Shown: positions 24,906-25,042 of the stretch, piece by piece | Layout: every line of letters begins with the position of its first letter | How positions within the stretch are numbered: position 1 is the first letter of the stretch | Assembly (NCBI GenBank): GCA_024640385.1 | Contig: JAHEFC010000005.1 | Coordinates: 1 to 25,042, forward strand | Length of the DNA: 25,042 nucleotides | Direction of reading: 5' to 3' | Source of the DNA: Sphingobacteriales bacterium | GTDB taxonomy: Bacteria > Bacteroidota > Bacteroidia > Chitinophagales > Chitinophagaceae | The notes under the pieces: generated by a model | What the model was told of the DNA's origin: nothing | What the model saw: only the letters and a program-made list of their open reading frames with translations | Databases searched by the model: none | Translations under genes and position numbers: made by a program

Positions 24906-25042
24906 TCAGATCGTAAAATTGGTGATCAGATAAAAAATGGCCCAGCCGGCAAACAGGATCAAAGTGATCCATAGCCAACTGGGTACGCTCTGGGGCGTCT
25001 CACTTCCCACGATCAGAAATTTCTTCTGGTCACCTTTATCAT
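24906..25042 (-). CDS. C-terminal tail of a membrane protein (partial at right edge)
   Basis: The minus-strand frame is open from the right edge to a TGA at 24906-24908, backed by a second TGA directly after it. The 44 visible residues begin DKGDQKKFLIVGSETPQSVP and continue into one hydrophobic segment (WLWITLILFAGWAIFYLI), ending ITNFTI. This is a single-pass C-terminus. A small respiratory or cytochrome-oxidase-associated subunit is conceivable next to a hemerythrin gene, but nothing seen here proves that. Confidence 0.6.
   Translation of the reverse strand, partial: DKGDQKKFLIVGSETPQSVPSWLWITLILFAGWAIFYLITNFTI

Noticed and set aside
1..25042. CRISPR array, insertion sequence or integrase
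   Set aside because: No regularly spaced repeats with unique spacers and no transposase or recombinase motifs were seen on either strand; the repeats found are short dispersed elements.

Overview
The window looks like a chromosomal segment of a Bacteroidota bacterium, probably close to the Chitinophagaceae. This is inferred from gene content: SusB-like GH97, GH78 rhamnosidase, paired M1 peptidases, TlpA-like thioredoxin, a DUF6629 protein starting MCFSA, and Bacteroidota-style signal peptides ending in AQ. I see no rRNA, tRNA, CRISPR array, integrase or transposase. About 20 protein genes are supported, with truncated genes at both edges.

Layout. 1-1066 is the 3' part of a YtcJ-like amidohydrolase. 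1305-2003 is an apparently exported SAM-dependent methyltransferase. It converges, with overlapping stop codons, on a minus-strand ethanolamine operon (APC-type permease, eutB, eutC; 5491 down to 2000). 5548-7384 is an AT-richer minus-strand pair: a small protein resembling the contractile-injection-system tape-measure family, followed by a membrane alpha/beta hydrolase. Next are a SnoaL/NTF2-like protein and a divergent DUF1810 protein. 13720 down to 8448 is a tight minus-strand operon of two M1 metallopeptidases and a GH97 glycosidase. 13859-15790 is a sodium/solute symporter followed directly by a GNAT acetyltransferase. Then come a HIRAN-domain protein (-), a TlpA-like thioredoxin (+), and a GH78 alpha-L-rhamnosidase with a DUF6629 membrane protein (-). 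21002-23629 is an envelope pair: an OmpA-domain protein and an unrecognised helical secreted protein. The right end holds an unrecognised 168-aa protein, a hemerythrin-like protein and the C-terminal tail of a membrane protein.

Functional themes. Ethanolamine is imported and cleaved by cobalamin-dependent ammonia-lyase; no microcompartment shell genes are present. Oligosaccharides and peptides are degraded in the periplasm (GH97, GH78, M1 pair). The OmpA and TlpA proteins serve the cell envelope.

The most unusual layer is not a gene. At least four families of short dispersed repeat are visible. Family A (core CTCTGCGTCTC) lies in frame inside four unrelated genes. Family B (ACCTGCAACCTG-like) lies in frame inside eutC. 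Family C is a perfect 32-bp-arm palindrome between two divergent genes. Family D is a 36-bp hairpin present in two inverted copies, each just 3' of a stop codon, bracketing the orphan gene at 23750-24256. The other candidate for a little-known system is the orphan tape-measure-like gene with its lipase-like partner.
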